Source: CAZMRW01 sp964568805
GTDB taxonomy: Bacteria; Pseudomonadota; Gammaproteobacteria; Methylococcales; Methylomonadaceae
Direction of reading: 5' to 3'
Assembly (NCBI GenBank): GCA_964568805.1
Contig: CAZMRW010000011.1
Location: 1 to 64,000, forward strand
DNA length: 64,000 nt
Shown here: piece after piece, positions 25,567-34,901 of the stretch
How the letters are laid out: the number at the start of each line of letters is the position of its first letter
Position numbering within the stretch: position 1 is the first letter of the stretch
Program-made: the position numbers and the translations under genes
The notes under the pieces: model-generated
Told to the model about the DNA's origin: nothing
Databases searched by the model: none
The model's input: only the letters and a program-made list of their open reading frames with translations

Positions 25567-25641
25567 GCTTCAACTGATATCCTAATAGAAAAAATGACCT
25601 GCTATTATCGCAAATTTAACCGAGTCAAATTAAAGTAATTT

Positions 25642-26169
25642 ATGAAGAATGTCACATCCGTGATCCAGGGTTTTGCTCCGATCGCGTCAGGTGAGCCGAA
25701 TATCCTGATACTGGGTTCCATGCCCAGCGAAGAGTCTTTACGGCAGCAGCAATATTACGGACATGCCAGAAATGCATTTTGGCCGATTATGGCTGAGTTA
25801 CTCGGATCCGATTACAAGCACAATTATCTTCAGAGGAAACAGATGCTGATTGATAACGGCATCGCGCTTTGGGATGTTCTTAAAAGCTGTCACAGGCAGG
25901 GTAGTCTGGACGCCAATATCTCGATGGATTCGATAATGTTGAATGACTTTGCGAGTTTTTTTGAACAGTACAGGAGAATCGGCCGGGTATTTTTTAATGG
26001 TGGCATGGCGGAAAGTGTCTATAGAAAGTATATTCTTCCAACCCTGCCGGATCGGTTCGGAACTCTTGAGTACCGGAGATTACCTTCCACCAGTCCTGCC
26101 TGTGCATCCCTGACCTTCAAAGAAAAACTGGAGGCATGGCGGGTGATCAAGCAGTATGTGATAAAGTAG
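25642..26169 (+). CDS. DNA-deoxyinosine glycosylase-like protein (UDG family 6)
   Basis: A 175-residue UDG-superfamily protein. ILILGSMPSEESLRQQQYYGH (split here as ILILGSMPSEES and QQYYGHARNAFWP) is the motif of family 6 hypoxanthine-DNA glycosylases. LPSTSPA near 150 is the C-terminal motif region. The expected role is removal of hypoxanthine, from deaminated adenine, in DNA. It follows rdgC divergently and precedes darP by 50 bp. This is the second UDG-fold protein in the window. Confidence 0.85.
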   Translation: MKNVTSVIQGFAPIASGEPNILILGSMPSEESLRQQQYYGHARNAFWPIMAELLGSDYKHNYLQRKQMLIDNGIALWDVLKSCHRQGSLDANISMDSIMLNDFASFFEQYRRIGRVFFNGGMAESVYRKYILPTLPDRFGTLEYRRLPSTSPACASLTFKEKLEAWRVIKQYVIK

Positions 26170-26219
26170 GCAGCTGTTTAACAGGGATGCTAATTATTAA
26201 TATACCGGATTGAAAAGAA

Positions 26220-26822
26220 ATGAATGAAGAATACGAATACATACACCACGGCTACGAAGAAGACGACGACGAAGTAGAATATTATGCAGTAAGGCCCAAT
26301 AAAACTCAGATTAAAAAGGAAATTGCGGCGCTTTTCGATCTGGGGGAAGAGATGTCGGAATTGTCACAAGGACAATTAAACAGTTTTGAACTTCCGGAAA
26401 ATATCCGAAAAGCAGTGATTGAAGTGTCAGGAATGCCGCATAAAGGCGCAAGAAAGCGCTTGCTCAAATATATCGCCGGCCAGCTTCATAAAATTGACGC
26501 AGAACCGATTTTCGAAACCATGGCGAAAATAAAAAACAAAAGCGCCCATGCGGTAAGAGAGCATCACATGGCGGAGCGATGGCGCGACAAATTGGTCAAC
26601 GAGGGAAACGAGGCCATGACCGAGTTTCTTTATGAGCAGCCTGGAGCGGACGTCCAGCAATTAAGACAACTGGTTCGCAATGCGAAAAAGGAACAGGAGG
26701 CTTCTAAACCCCCGAAATCGGCAAGAATGTTATATCGATATCTGAAAGAACTGTTAAGCGGCGAAGCCGTTGCGGATGAACCGGAAGACGGCGACGGGAC
26801 AGAACAGCCAGAGTCGTTGTAA
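26220..26822 (+). CDS. darP: Ribosome-associated protein DarP (YjgA, DUF615)
   Basis: A 200-residue protein of the DUF615 family, which associates with late 50S assembly intermediates in E. coli. The N-terminus is very acidic (EEDDDEVEYY), then PNKTQIKKEIAALFDLGEE and a basic segment GARKRLLKYIAGQLHKID (about 78-95) match DarP. The C-terminus is acidic and disordered. It probably shares a transcript with the preceding glycosylase. Confidence 0.9.
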   Translation: MNEEYEYIHHGYEEDDDEVEYYAVRPNKTQIKKEIAALFDLGEEMSELSQGQLNSFELPENIRKAVIEVSGMPHKGARKRLLKYIAGQLHKIDAEPIFETMAKIKNKSAHAVREHHMAERWRDKLVNEGNEAMTEFLYEQPGADVQQLRQLVRNAKKEQEASKPPKSARMLYRYLKELLSGEAVADEPEDGDGTEQPESL

Positions 26823-26933
26823 TTGGCTGAATCGATAGCGTATCTCCACACGCGGCGTTACGCTGTATATCCTGATTACGTTATCAGGACAATTGATTGG
26901 CGAGACACAATAATCTTGCGTCTCACCGGTTCA

Positions 26934-27233
26934 TTACTTTTCCGGCAGCTTGAGTTCCGCGGTCTGATTCCATTCGGAAAAAGGAAAAGGCAGCGTTTCG
27001 GTATTGAAAGTCAGGAACAACAGGATATGGTAGGTGTAGATTGAAAGGCTGCGCCCGAAATTGAGAATATGTTTATTCGCTTTGCCGGTCAATAAGGTAT
27101 TCGCTACCTGCAATAAAATGACTGCCCAAAGCAGCATTCTGACTAACCCGCCGATTGCGGCAAAAATCAGCATAAAGAAAATTCTTTTCCAGGTGTTGAT
27201 GTTGGTCAAGTTGTAGTTGATTTGTTCGTCCAT
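26934..27233 (-). CDS. DUF4389 membrane protein
   Basis: A 99-residue protein with two hydrophobic helices (about 18-43 and 66-85) and the NTWKRIFFMLIFA start typical of DUF4389. Function unknown. It starts 9 bp after the DUF2333 gene on the same strand, so the two are almost certainly one transcription unit. An imperfect hairpin near 26866-26888 (TCCTGAT pairing with ATCAGGA) lies beyond its stop, without a T-run. Confidence 0.8.
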   Translation of the reverse strand: MDEQINYNLTNINTWKRIFFMLIFAAIGGLVRMLLWAVILLQVANTLLTGKANKHILNFGRSLSIYTYHILLFLTFNTETLPFPFSEWNQTAELKLPEK

Positions 27234-27242
27234 AGTTCCTCA

Positions 27243-28271
27243 TTAGCCTCGGTTCATGATGTCGCGCAAATCAAGCGCGGACGCGTTGGCGCGAGCAATA
27301 TAGGTTGCCATCGTTAAAGAATAATTGGCGAACAGGCCATAGCCGCTGCCGTTTAATATCATCGGACTCAGGATCGGCGCCATGGCGTTTTCCAGGGATT
27401 TAATCATGATATCGACCGTGTTCATTGCCCGTTTGTCCAGCAAAATGTCATGAAAATCATGCTTTACCGCTTTTAGAATATGCAGCAAGGCCCAACTGGA
27501 GCCTCTGGCTTCATAGAATATATCGTCAATTTCCAGCCAGGTGGTCTGGGTCAAGGTTGCGGCCTTGGGGTTGCGCATGTTGGAATCGGGCTCGATAACG
27601 GTCATGCCCGGGATAATCGCGGCGCCGCTGGTGCTGGCGCTCAGCCTTGTCGAAAGATTGCCCAGCCGTTTGATGACCACTTCGGTGTATTGCCAAAGAT
27701 TGTCGGCGCGGGCATAAAATTGCGCGCGTTTGACTTTGCCTCCCCATTTTTGTAGCCGGGACATATATTCATGCAGGGCATCGACGCCTTTTTGGTATTC
27801 TGCTTCCGTCGACGGCAACGCCCATGAATCGTTTTCGTAGTAGAAATAGGGTTCGGCTACTTTCAGATCGGGATCTTCGTCCGATTGGGACTGGTCTCTC
27901 GCAAAGTGATTTCTTAATGCCGATGTGGCATCACGCAACATGACCAGGGCGCCGTATTCGAAATTGGAGATGTTATCCAGGAAAAAGCCGGGGGGGGCAA
28001 CGTCATTCGTGATATAACCGCCTGACTTGTGGAGAAGAACCTCGGAAATATGAGCCAAGGTATTGGTAAATGTGTAGCCCAAAGGGATATCGGTTGTCTT
28101 CGTTATTTTCGCCCGCTCCAATGCTTCTTCCTGAATATTGAACTGATCCGGTTCACTGCCCCACCATGCGCCCAGGACGAGTAAAATGGTGAGTATAAAA
28201 ACAATGAAAACTCCAAATCCCCAAATAACTCCTCTAGATTTTATGTCCTGCAGTGTTTCGTTTGCCGCCAT
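27243..28271 (-). CDS. DUF2333 family membrane-anchored protein
   Basis: A 342-residue protein with one N-terminal membrane helix (about 15-37, VIWGFGVFIVFILTILLVLG) and a large periplasmic part. IPLGYTFTNTLAHISEVLLHKSGGY is split over the core DUF2333 motif, and PPGFFLDNISNFEYGALVMLRD (also a long motif) follows it near residues 90-115. Function unknown; widespread in gammaproteobacteria. It is co-transcribed with the DUF4389 gene. Similarity is read by eye. Confidence 0.8.
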   Translation of the reverse strand: MAANETLQDIKSRGVIWGFGVFIVFILTILLVLGAWWGSEPDQFNIQEEALERAKITKTTDIPLGYTFTNTLAHISEVLLHKSGGYITNDVAPPGFFLDNISNFEYGALVMLRDATSALRNHFARDQSQSDEDPDLKVAEPYFYYENDSWALPSTEAEYQKGVDALHEYMSRLQKWGGKVKRAQFYARADNLWQYTEVVIKRLGNLSTRLSASTSGAAIIPGMTVIEPDSNMRNPKAATLTQTTWLEIDDIFYEARGSSWALLHILKAVKHDFHDILLDKRAMNTVDIMIKSLENAMAPILSPMILNGSGYGLFANYSLTMATYIARANASALDLRDIMNRG

Positions 28272-28382
28272 TCTCGGTATCCTGTATATGAAATGTCTCT
28301 GCGTGCCAAAACAGATTGGGCTTATAGAAAGATGGCTCTCATGGTAGCAGATTTTTAATTTTTTTGCTTGGTAAGCAAGGCG

Positions 28383-29291
28383 TTATTTCGATTTAAATTT
28401 CGCTCTGGGGTGGGCTTTATCATAAATATCGGCAAGATGCTGGAAGTCCAGGTGAGTATAGATTTGTGTCGTGCTGATATTGCTGTGTCCGAGCAGTTCC
28501 TGAACAGCTCTCAAATCCTGGCTGGATTCCAGTAAATGACTGGCGAATGAATGCCTTAGCATGTGCGGATGGACATGCGTTGTGATGCCTTTATTCCGGC
28601 ACCATCGAACCAGTCTAAGCTGAATGCTGCGACAGCCTAGCTGGGTTCCCCTTGTGGATAAAAAAACGGCCGATTCGCCGGGGGCAGCTATTTTCCTGCG
28701 GTGTTGAAGCCAACTTTCAATCGCCTCAACCGCTTTAGCGCCGATCGGCAGCAATCTGGATTTGCCGCCCTTGCCTGATCGGACCAACAGGGAGTTATCG
28801 GGCAAATCCAGATCGGCCAGATTAAGCGCAGCCAATTCGCTAAGCCGAAGTCCGGATGAATAAAACAGCTCGAATATGGCCAGATCGCGAATTTCAAGCG
28901 CAGAACTGGTCCCGGCTTCCAGCAGTCCGGTGATTTGGTCTACATCCAGCGTTTTGGGCAGTTTTCTGGCCTGTTTGGGTGCTTTGATATGCTGCGCCGG
29001 GTTAACATCGGCAAGATGTTTTTTTAGCAGAAACCGGTAAAAGCTGCGTATCGAGGAAAGTTCGCGCTGCAGGCTTTTGCTGCCGATGCCTTGCCGATGT
29101 CTGTTGGCAATGTGTGTACGAATGTGAATTTGTTCAACATCGTGCCAGTGACAGATAGCCTTGTCCCGGCAAAAGGCACGCAACTGTTCGAGATCGTGCT
29201 GATAGCTTGTTAACGTGTGCGGCGATGCGCGTTTTTCGATTTTAAGCTCCATGAAAAAATCGGCCAGCATCTGGCCTGCGGCGCTATCCAT
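28383..29291 (-). CDS. xerC: Tyrosine recombinase XerC
   Basis: A 302-residue tyrosine recombinase that resolves chromosome dimers at dif with XerD. The N-terminal core-binding domain (about 8-95) has SPHTLTSYQHDLEQL. The catalytic domain has the Arg in SSGLRLSELAAL, HPHMLRHSFASHLL with His-x-x-Arg, LLGHSNIST, and the nucleophile Tyr in TQIYTHL. The position as last gene of lptM-lysA-dapF-DUF484-xerC identifies it as XerC rather than XerD. It starts one base after DUF484 ends. Confidence 0.95.
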   Translation of the reverse strand: MDSAAGQMLADFFMELKIEKRASPHTLTSYQHDLEQLRAFCRDKAICHWHDVEQIHIRTHIANRHRQGIGSKSLQRELSSIRSFYRFLLKKHLADVNPAQHIKAPKQARKLPKTLDVDQITGLLEAGTSSALEIRDLAIFELFYSSGLRLSELAALNLADLDLPDNSLLVRSGKGGKSRLLPIGAKAVEAIESWLQHRRKIAAPGESAVFLSTRGTQLGCRSIQLRLVRWCRNKGITTHVHPHMLRHSFASHLLESSQDLRAVQELLGHSNISTTQIYTHLDFQHLADIYDKAHPRAKFKSK

Positions 29292-29292
29292 G

Positions 29293-29973
29293 TCAATTTC
29301 GCAATAAGGTCATAAGCCGGGCACTGACAATTTCACCCATCTGGATTAAAAACAAATTTCCCATGCTGTAATGAAACCGGCCTTCCTGTTTGCTGCCTAT
29401 CGCCAATAAACCGTTTTCGTCCACCAAGTTTAAAGGAATGATAGCGCTCGATTTCACTTCCAGAGCCGATTTCCCGAACAGTACTTTTGCCTGTGCCAGC
29501 GTTGGGCGTCCACATTTGGGCTCTTTTGATGATAATTCTTTGGCGAAGGGTTCAAGGCTCTCGCAGCCCGGTTCGATGAACAGATTGCCTGGATTGGAAT
29601 CGGTGGACTGTTTGATGATGCGAATGGCGACAAAGTCGGTGAGAAAATATTCGGACAGAATCTGATTGAGCTTGGCGACAACTTCTTCCGGTGACGATGC
29701 CTCAAGCAGAGCCAACGTAAGTTTATGCATGCGGTTGAAGGACGTGTCGTTGTCTCTGGCGATTTCTATCAGCGCAGTCAGTTGATTTTCCAGTTCATGA
29801 TGCTTGCTCCTAAAGATTTCCAATTGTTTTGAAATCAGCGATATCGCATTACCGCTGGGATGAGGAATGATCATTTTTTCCAGCAAGTGCAGGTGCTCAT
29901 TGAAGAATTCAGGGTGCAGCAAAAGATAGTTTTCAACCTGTTCCGAGGTCAGGTTTGACCGGTTTTTGTTCAT
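29293..29973 (-). CDS. DUF484 family protein (GAF-like)
   Basis: A 226-residue protein of the DUF484 family, predicted to have a GAF-like fold. The N-terminus LTSEQVENYLLLHPEFFNEH and the IPHPSGNAISL segment are family hallmarks. A helical region at about 50-80 may form a coiled coil. Function unknown. It sits between dapF (ATGA overlap at 29970-29973) and xerC, where the family is found in many gammaproteobacteria. Confidence 0.9.
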   Translation of the reverse strand: MNKNRSNLTSEQVENYLLLHPEFFNEHLHLLEKMIIPHPSGNAISLISKQLEIFRSKHHELENQLTALIEIARDNDTSFNRMHKLTLALLEASSPEEVVAKLNQILSEYFLTDFVAIRIIKQSTDSNPGNLFIEPGCESLEPFAKELSSKEPKCGRPTLAQAKVLFGKSALEVKSSAIIPLNLVDENGLLAIGSKQEGRFHYSMGNLFLIQMGEIVSARLMTLLRN

Positions 29974-30797
29974 AACGGGAGGGTTCCATCAAACACTCGG
30001 ACGGCCGGACCGGTCATGAACACCGGGTTGCCCCGACCCGCCCAGTTGATTTTCAGGTTGCCGCCTGGCAATTCGACCCAGACATCGTGATCGAGCAAGT
30101 GTTGTTCAATGCCGATAACCGCTGCGGCGCAAGCGCCGCTGCCGCAGGCCAAGGTTTCGGCTGCGCCGCGTTCATACACGCGGAGTTTGATGTGCTTGAG
30201 GTCTATCACCTGCATAAAACCGATATTAGCCCGTTCGGGAAAAATGGCATGGCTTTCCAATAGCCGGCCGATTTCTTCGACGGGGGCATTCATGACATCA
30301 GGGACCTGAATGACCGCATGCGGATTACCCATGGAAACGGCGCCGAAGGCCTGTTCACTGCCGTTGACCGTTATCTTGTAAACCATGGCTTCCTGATCGG
30401 CAAGAAGAGGAATTTCGGCGGGCGCATGCCGGGGAATGCCCATATTGACGGTAATCAGATCATCTTCATCGAAACGCAGCAGCAACTGGCCTGAATCGGT
30501 ATCAACCCGTAATTCGTTTTTATTGGACAGGTGTTTATCGCGTACAAAGCGCGCAAAGCAACGTGCGCCATTGCCGCATTGCGCTACTTCCCCTCCGTCC
30601 GCGTTAAAAATCCGATAGGTAAAATCGGCATTGCCGCTAAGCGGTTTTTCGACCAGCAGCAGCTGGTCAAAGCCTATGCCAAAGTGACGGTCGGCAAGAC
30701 GCAGGATCTGTTCAGGAGTCAATTCAACGGTTTGATTGATAGCATCGATGACGACAAAGTCATTGCCGAGGCCATGCATTTTAGTAAAGTTGATCAT
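29970..30797 (-). CDS. dapF: Diaminopimelate epimerase
   Basis: A 275-residue PLP-independent epimerase converting LL- to meso-diaminopimelate for lysine and peptidoglycan. MHGLGNDFVVID is the N-terminal motif. The two active-site cysteines lie in VAQCGNGARCF (about residue 73) and TLACGSGACAAAV (about 217). It overlaps DUF484 by 4 bp and lies 218 bp after lysA, an unusually long gap for this operon, in which I see no gene. Confidence 0.96.
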   Translation of the reverse strand: MINFTKMHGLGNDFVVIDAINQTVELTPEQILRLADRHFGIGFDQLLLVEKPLSGNADFTYRIFNADGGEVAQCGNGARCFARFVRDKHLSNKNELRVDTDSGQLLLRFDEDDLITVNMGIPRHAPAEIPLLADQEAMVYKITVNGSEQAFGAVSMGNPHAVIQVPDVMNAPVEEIGRLLESHAIFPERANIGFMQVIDLKHIKLRVYERGAAETLACGSGACAAAVIGIEQHLLDHDVWVELPGGNLKINWAGRGNPVFMTGPAVRVFDGTLPL

Positions 30798-31015
30798 TGA
30801 TTCGCGTTGTGAAATATAACTTTTTAATATTTGAGAGGATAGTATAGGCTAGAATTCATAACTGAAATGGTTCCGGCAAATATTACTGTTTAACGCAACC
30901 GGAAAACCGGGCGCATTCAATGTGCCTTTTAAACAGGATGCTCTGATCTTAGCATTACATCGATAATCTTGAATATCATTGCTTGCTTCATCGTCAATAC
31001 GCACCCGATACGCCG

Positions 31016-32272
31016 CTAGTCTACCAAATGCTCCCCCGCCCACAACTGTTCGATGGTTTCTCTTGCCCTGATCAAATGCACATGGCTGCCGTCGACCAGC
31101 AATTCTGCGACTCGCGGCCTGGAATTATAATTGGAGCTCATGCTAAAGCCGTAAGCGCCGGATGATCGAATGGCCAATAAGTCGCCCTGAGCAAGCGATA
31201 GGGATCGATTTTTTCCTAAAAAATCCCCGGTTTCGCAAACGGGACCGACAATGTCCCAGATTTGTGGTTGGTCATGATGCGGCACAGCTTCGCGTTTGAC
31301 CGGAATAATGTCCTGCCAGGCGCCGTATAAGGACGGGCGCACCAGATCGTTCATCGCCGCGTCAACAATCGCAAAGTTTTTGTCGGCGGTCGGTTTAAGA
31401 TATTCCACCTGAGTGACCAGTATTCCGGCATTGCCGACGATGGCGCGGCCCGGTTCGATCATGATTTCAAATTCGGTATCACCCAGCCGTTCCAGAACGG
31501 CCCCGATATAATCGATGGGCTCGGGAGGCTCTTCATCCCGGTAACGTATGCCCAGTCCTCCGCCAAGATCCAGGTGATGCAGTTCGATGCCTTCTGCCTT
31601 GAGTATCGCGACCAGTTCAAGAACACGATCCAGCGCATCGAGGAATGGCCGGGTTTCGGTGAGTTGCGAACCGATATGACAGTCAATGCCGATGATGTTG
31701 ATATGGGGCATCGCGGCGGCACGCCTGTATTCGGCTAGAGCCTGCCGGATGTCGATGCCGAATTTGTTTTCTTTCAAACCGGTTGAGATGTAGGGGTGCG
31801 TTTTGGCATCGACATCAGGATTGACCCGAAAAGATACCGGCGCGACAACACCCAATTGCCCGGCAAGCTGATTAATACGGTCAAGCTCGCCACTGACTTC
31901 AATGTTGAAACAGCGTATGCCGGTTTTCAACGCCGCCAGAATCTCATCTTCGCGTTTGCCGACGCCCGAAAAGACGATTTTACCGGGATCGCCGCCGGCC
32001 CTCAGTACCCGTTTCATTTCGCCCAGGGAGACGATATCGAAACCAGAACCCAGACGCGCCAATAGGTTAAGGAGGGCTAGGTTGGAGTTGGCTTTAACGG
32101 CATAGCAGACTAAATGACGTTGATCGCCGAATGCACGATCAAAGGCATGCCAATGCCGTTCCAGCGTGGCTCTCGAATAAATGTAACAGGGACTGCCGTA
32201 TTTATAGACGATGTCCTGTACGGGGATATCTTCGGCGTAAAGTTCATCATTCCGGTAATTAAAATAATCCAT
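31016..32272 (-). CDS. lysA: Diaminopimelate decarboxylase
   Basis: A 418-residue PLP enzyme making lysine from meso-diaminopimelate. The PLP lysine is in CYAVKANSN (about 55-63). HIGSQLTE, LDLGGGLGIRY, IEPGRAIVGNAG and PVCETGDFLGKNR are the expected motifs in order. The fold is an alanine-racemase-type barrel plus C-terminal domain. It begins 2 bp after lptM and stands two genes upstream of DUF484, in the conserved order. Confidence 0.96.
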   Translation of the reverse strand: MDYFNYRNDELYAEDIPVQDIVYKYGSPCYIYSRATLERHWHAFDRAFGDQRHLVCYAVKANSNLALLNLLARLGSGFDIVSLGEMKRVLRAGGDPGKIVFSGVGKREDEILAALKTGIRCFNIEVSGELDRINQLAGQLGVVAPVSFRVNPDVDAKTHPYISTGLKENKFGIDIRQALAEYRRAAAMPHINIIGIDCHIGSQLTETRPFLDALDRVLELVAILKAEGIELHHLDLGGGLGIRYRDEEPPEPIDYIGAVLERLGDTEFEIMIEPGRAIVGNAGILVTQVEYLKPTADKNFAIVDAAMNDLVRPSLYGAWQDIIPVKREAVPHHDQPQIWDIVGPVCETGDFLGKNRSLSLAQGDLLAIRSSGAYGFSMSSNYNSRPRVAELLVDGSHVHLIRARETIEQLWAGEHLVD

Positions 32273-32274
32273 GG

Positions 32275-32478
32275 TTATTGGCTCGGCTCTTTTGGGGTTG
32301 CAGTTTCAGAATCAGCTTTTTCGGGTGGAGCCGCCAGATCTTGCGATTTGTCGGTTTTCTCTTCGGGTTGTGCTTGCGCCGGCGCTTTATCTTTCGGCAG
32401 ATAAAGCGGTCCCGGTTGTCCGCATGCTGTCACGAACAGACAGATAAGCGATAAAAATGTTATTTGAATGCGTTTCAT
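32275..32478 (-). CDS. lptM: LPS translocon maturation lipoprotein LptM (YifL)
   Basis: A 67-residue lipoprotein. The signal peptide ends in FVTAC with Cys20, followed by the invariant GQPGPLYLP. The rest is a proline, glutamate and alanine rich tail, probably disordered. In E. coli LptM promotes disulfide maturation of LptD. Position directly before lysA is the conserved one. The tail is longer and more acidic than in the classical family member. Confidence 0.9.
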   Translation of the reverse strand: MKRIQITFLSLICLFVTACGQPGPLYLPKDKAPAQAQPEEKTDKSQDLAAPPEKADSETATPKEPSQ

Positions 32479-32529
32479 AAGGCGGCCTGCCGGTGAAAAA
32501 ATATTAATGATAAGCCGAATCGACCCCTG

Positions 32530-33519
32530 TTAGAAAGCCGTGACTGAATTTGATTTAAAGTTAATCCAGATCGGATCGCCCAGATTAAGGCTCAAATCGG
32601 TAAGCGCCTCATAGGTGATGAGCACCTGGAAGATTTCGCCCGCGGCAACGGTTATTCTGACTTTACCCATTTCGTCCGAAATAGAGATGACCCGGCCGTG
32701 AAACTGATTGCGAATGCTGGAAACCAGGGCATCCCGGGACAGCACGATTTCGTGCGGATCGATAGCGACATGCTGGCAATCGGAGATGTCCGCTGTGAGA
32801 ATAATATTTATCTTGCCGGTGCTGAAGACATGATGATGACAACTGCCGCCATAGACGTTGATCAGCGGCGATTTAACGCTTTCTCCCTGGATCAGGGAGA
32901 TGACGTCATCAGCCAGGGCGGCTCCCTGCAAGCGATCATGGGTACAGAGGATGAACGTCGCTCGCGTTTCCTTAAGATAGGCTACGATAAACTGTTCCAG
33001 CAATTGGACGCCGGCTTGATCAAGATGGCTGAACGGTTCATCGAGCAGCAGCACTTTGGGGCTGGTTACCAGTATTCTGGCCAGGGCTGATTTTTGCAAC
33101 TCGCCGCCGGACAGGCATTTAGCGTCCTGATCTCGTAAATGGCCGATATTCAGATACTCAAGTACGTTATGGATTTTTGGCCTCCATAGACTTTTGTCCG
33201 TACCCCGGAATTTCAGCGCCAGCTTGAGATTATCCTGTACCGTCCCGCGTAGCATATAGGGCTTTTGTGTCAGATAACCGATTTCATGTCTATACCTTGG
33301 CAGTTGTTTGTAATTGATCTGTTCACCAAAAAAACGGATGTTTCCGTAATGAGGGGGCTGGAGGAAAGCCAAAATATCAAGCAAGGTACTTTTACCCGAT
33401 CCGTTAGGGCCGATCAATGCGGTAATTTTTCCGGAAGCAATCGCCAAATCGGGTAAAGACAACGCGAGTTTGTCACCATAATAAAAGCGGATGCTGGTTA
33501 GCTGATAGGCGTTAATCAT
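32530..33519 (-). CDS. ABC transporter ATPase, tungstate/molybdate type (TupC/ModC-like), no permease nearby
   Basis: A 329-residue ABC ATPase. Walker A GPNGSGKST is at 37-45, the signature CLSGGELQKSALAR near 135-148, Walker B VLLLDEPFSHLD near 157-168, and the switch His in ILCTHD. After about residue 250 a TOBE/Mop-like beta domain follows, as in molybdate, tungstate and sulfate importer ATPases. No binding protein or permease gene is adjacent on either side, which is unusual. A CysB-like regulator lies directly upstream on the same strand. Substrate assignment is by domain only. Confidence 0.82.
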   Translation of the reverse strand: MINAYQLTSIRFYYGDKLALSLPDLAIASGKITALIGPNGSGKSTLLDILAFLQPPHYGNIRFFGEQINYKQLPRYRHEIGYLTQKPYMLRGTVQDNLKLALKFRGTDKSLWRPKIHNVLEYLNIGHLRDQDAKCLSGGELQKSALARILVTSPKVLLLDEPFSHLDQAGVQLLEQFIVAYLKETRATFILCTHDRLQGAALADDVISLIQGESVKSPLINVYGGSCHHHVFSTGKINIILTADISDCQHVAIDPHEIVLSRDALVSSIRNQFHGRVISISDEMGKVRITVAAGEIFQVLITYEALTDLSLNLGDPIWINFKSNSVTAF

Positions 33520-33574
33520 TCAGGAAAAATCTGAAAACGGCGAAATAAAAGTGCAAAAGGAACAGCCGTTATAT

Positions 33575-34474
33575 TCAATCGGTCATTTTCTTTGCAGCCA
33601 GCAGTAGCTCTTCGATAAAGTGTTGGCTATACATCGGCAGGTAGTTCTGCTTTAGATAGGCAATTTTAGTGATTGAACTTGGGATTAGATGGGATAAATC
33701 CCTCGCGACCAGATCCTGATCGGTCAGGGAATCGTAGGCCATCCCTGCAATCAGGCCGACTCCCATACCCAATCGTACGTAAGTTTTAATGACGTCGGTA
33801 TCGGCCGCCGCCAAAATAATATCCAGTTCCAACCCTGCAGCTTTCAACGCGCTTTCAATATTTGACCGACCGGTGTAACCAAAACTATACGTGAGTATCG
33901 GAAAGGACGTTATCCGTTCGATGGATAATTCACCTTCACATAACGGATGATCCTTTGGCATGATCGCCGCGTGATGCCATTCATAGCAATGCCGGGAAAC
34001 AAGTTCGTCATCATCGGCGACTTTCTCGGTGCAGATTGCGATATCCGCTTTATGCGCATGCAGTTGATCGATCAGCTGTTCCGGCGATGCCTGAACAATA
34101 TAGATTCTGACCCCCGGATACTTTGCCCTGAAGCGCTGAATTGGCGCCGGTAAAAAATATTTGGCCTGAGTATGGGTCGTGGCGATATGGATGATACCCT
34201 GGCTACTGTCGAGAAAATCCGCTGCGATCGCCTGAATGTTTTGTTTTGCCTGATGAATGGCAGAAACTTCTTCCATCACGCGCCGGCCGAGAGGCGTTAA
34301 CGCAATCAATTTTTTACCGTTCCGTTCAAATAGCGGGGAACCCAATTCTTCCTCAAATAACTGCAATTGCCTGCTGACCGCCGATTGCACCACGTGCATT
34401 TTATCGGCTGCTTTGGAGAGGTTTAACTGAGTTTCCTGCAAAATGCGAAGTAATTCGATCTGACTTAAATTCAT
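33575..34474 (-). CDS. LysR-type transcriptional regulator (CysB/Cbl-like)
   Basis: A 299-residue LysR regulator. The N-terminal winged helix (about 1-65) contains LSKAADKMHVVQSAVSRQLQLFEEELGSPLFERNGK, here read in two parts: AADKMHVVQSAVSRQ as the recognition helix region, and the wing after it. The effector domain includes TTHTQAKYFLP and ARYPG-like KYPGVRIY, as in CysB, which senses O-acetylserine or sulfate status. The strand order puts it upstream of the TupC/ModC-like ATPase with 55 bp between. Its effector is unknown. Confidence 0.85.
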   Translation of the reverse strand: MNLSQIELLRILQETQLNLSKAADKMHVVQSAVSRQLQLFEEELGSPLFERNGKKLIALTPLGRRVMEEVSAIHQAKQNIQAIAADFLDSSQGIIHIATTHTQAKYFLPAPIQRFRAKYPGVRIYIVQASPEQLIDQLHAHKADIAICTEKVADDDELVSRHCYEWHHAAIMPKDHPLCEGELSIERITSFPILTYSFGYTGRSNIESALKAAGLELDIILAAADTDVIKTYVRLGMGVGLIAGMAYDSLTDQDLVARDLSHLIPSSITKIAYLKQNYLPMYSQHFIEELLLAAKKMTD

Positions 34475-34780
34475 GACATGAAAATTTTTTTATCGGTATT
34501 AAGAAAACTATGGCGCCATGTCGATTCAAAATCGATGCCATTAAGCCACGTTGTAATACTCCTGTCCTATCCCTGGGAATATAATTGTGGTGATCTGAAA
34601 CTTTGTTTATTTTTTTGAATTTTCTTGCCGTTTATTAATCTAATAGTTGTTTAGTATTTTATACATGATCTATAAACAACCCTATTGTATCATATTTTTA
34701 GATATAACATTCTAATAATATCGTTTTATTGTTAATAACAACAGCATTAAGATAGATCCCAAGCATAAAGAAACAGGTGT

Positions 34781-34846
34781 ATGAAAAAAGCGCAGACCGT
34801 TTATTTAGTTTTTGTGCCAACGGTTTTCTTCAATAGGAAGAATTAA
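34781..34846 (+). CDS. Possible 21-residue peptide / leader ORF
   Basis: ATG to TAA, 21 codons, giving a hydrophobic peptide with a basic start and end. AGGTG precedes the ATG almost directly, too close for a good ribosome site. The terminator-like hairpin at 34878 lies just downstream. I do not recognise the peptide. It may be chance. Confidence 0.2.
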   Translation: MKKAQTVYLVFVPTVFFNRKN

Positions 34847-34877
34847 CCTCAAGTTCTTCATTCCAGTGATACCCCGT

Positions 34878-34901
34878 GGCGGGTTCCGGCCCGCCTTTTT
34901 T
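34878..34901 (+). terminator. Terminator-like hairpin in intergenic region
   Basis: GGCGGG (34878-34883), a 6-base loop and CCCGCC (34890-34895) are followed by six T. It is well formed for a rho-independent terminator on the + strand. No annotated + strand gene ends just before it, so it would end a short unannotated transcript or attenuate the downstream EAL genes. Confidence 0.6.
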
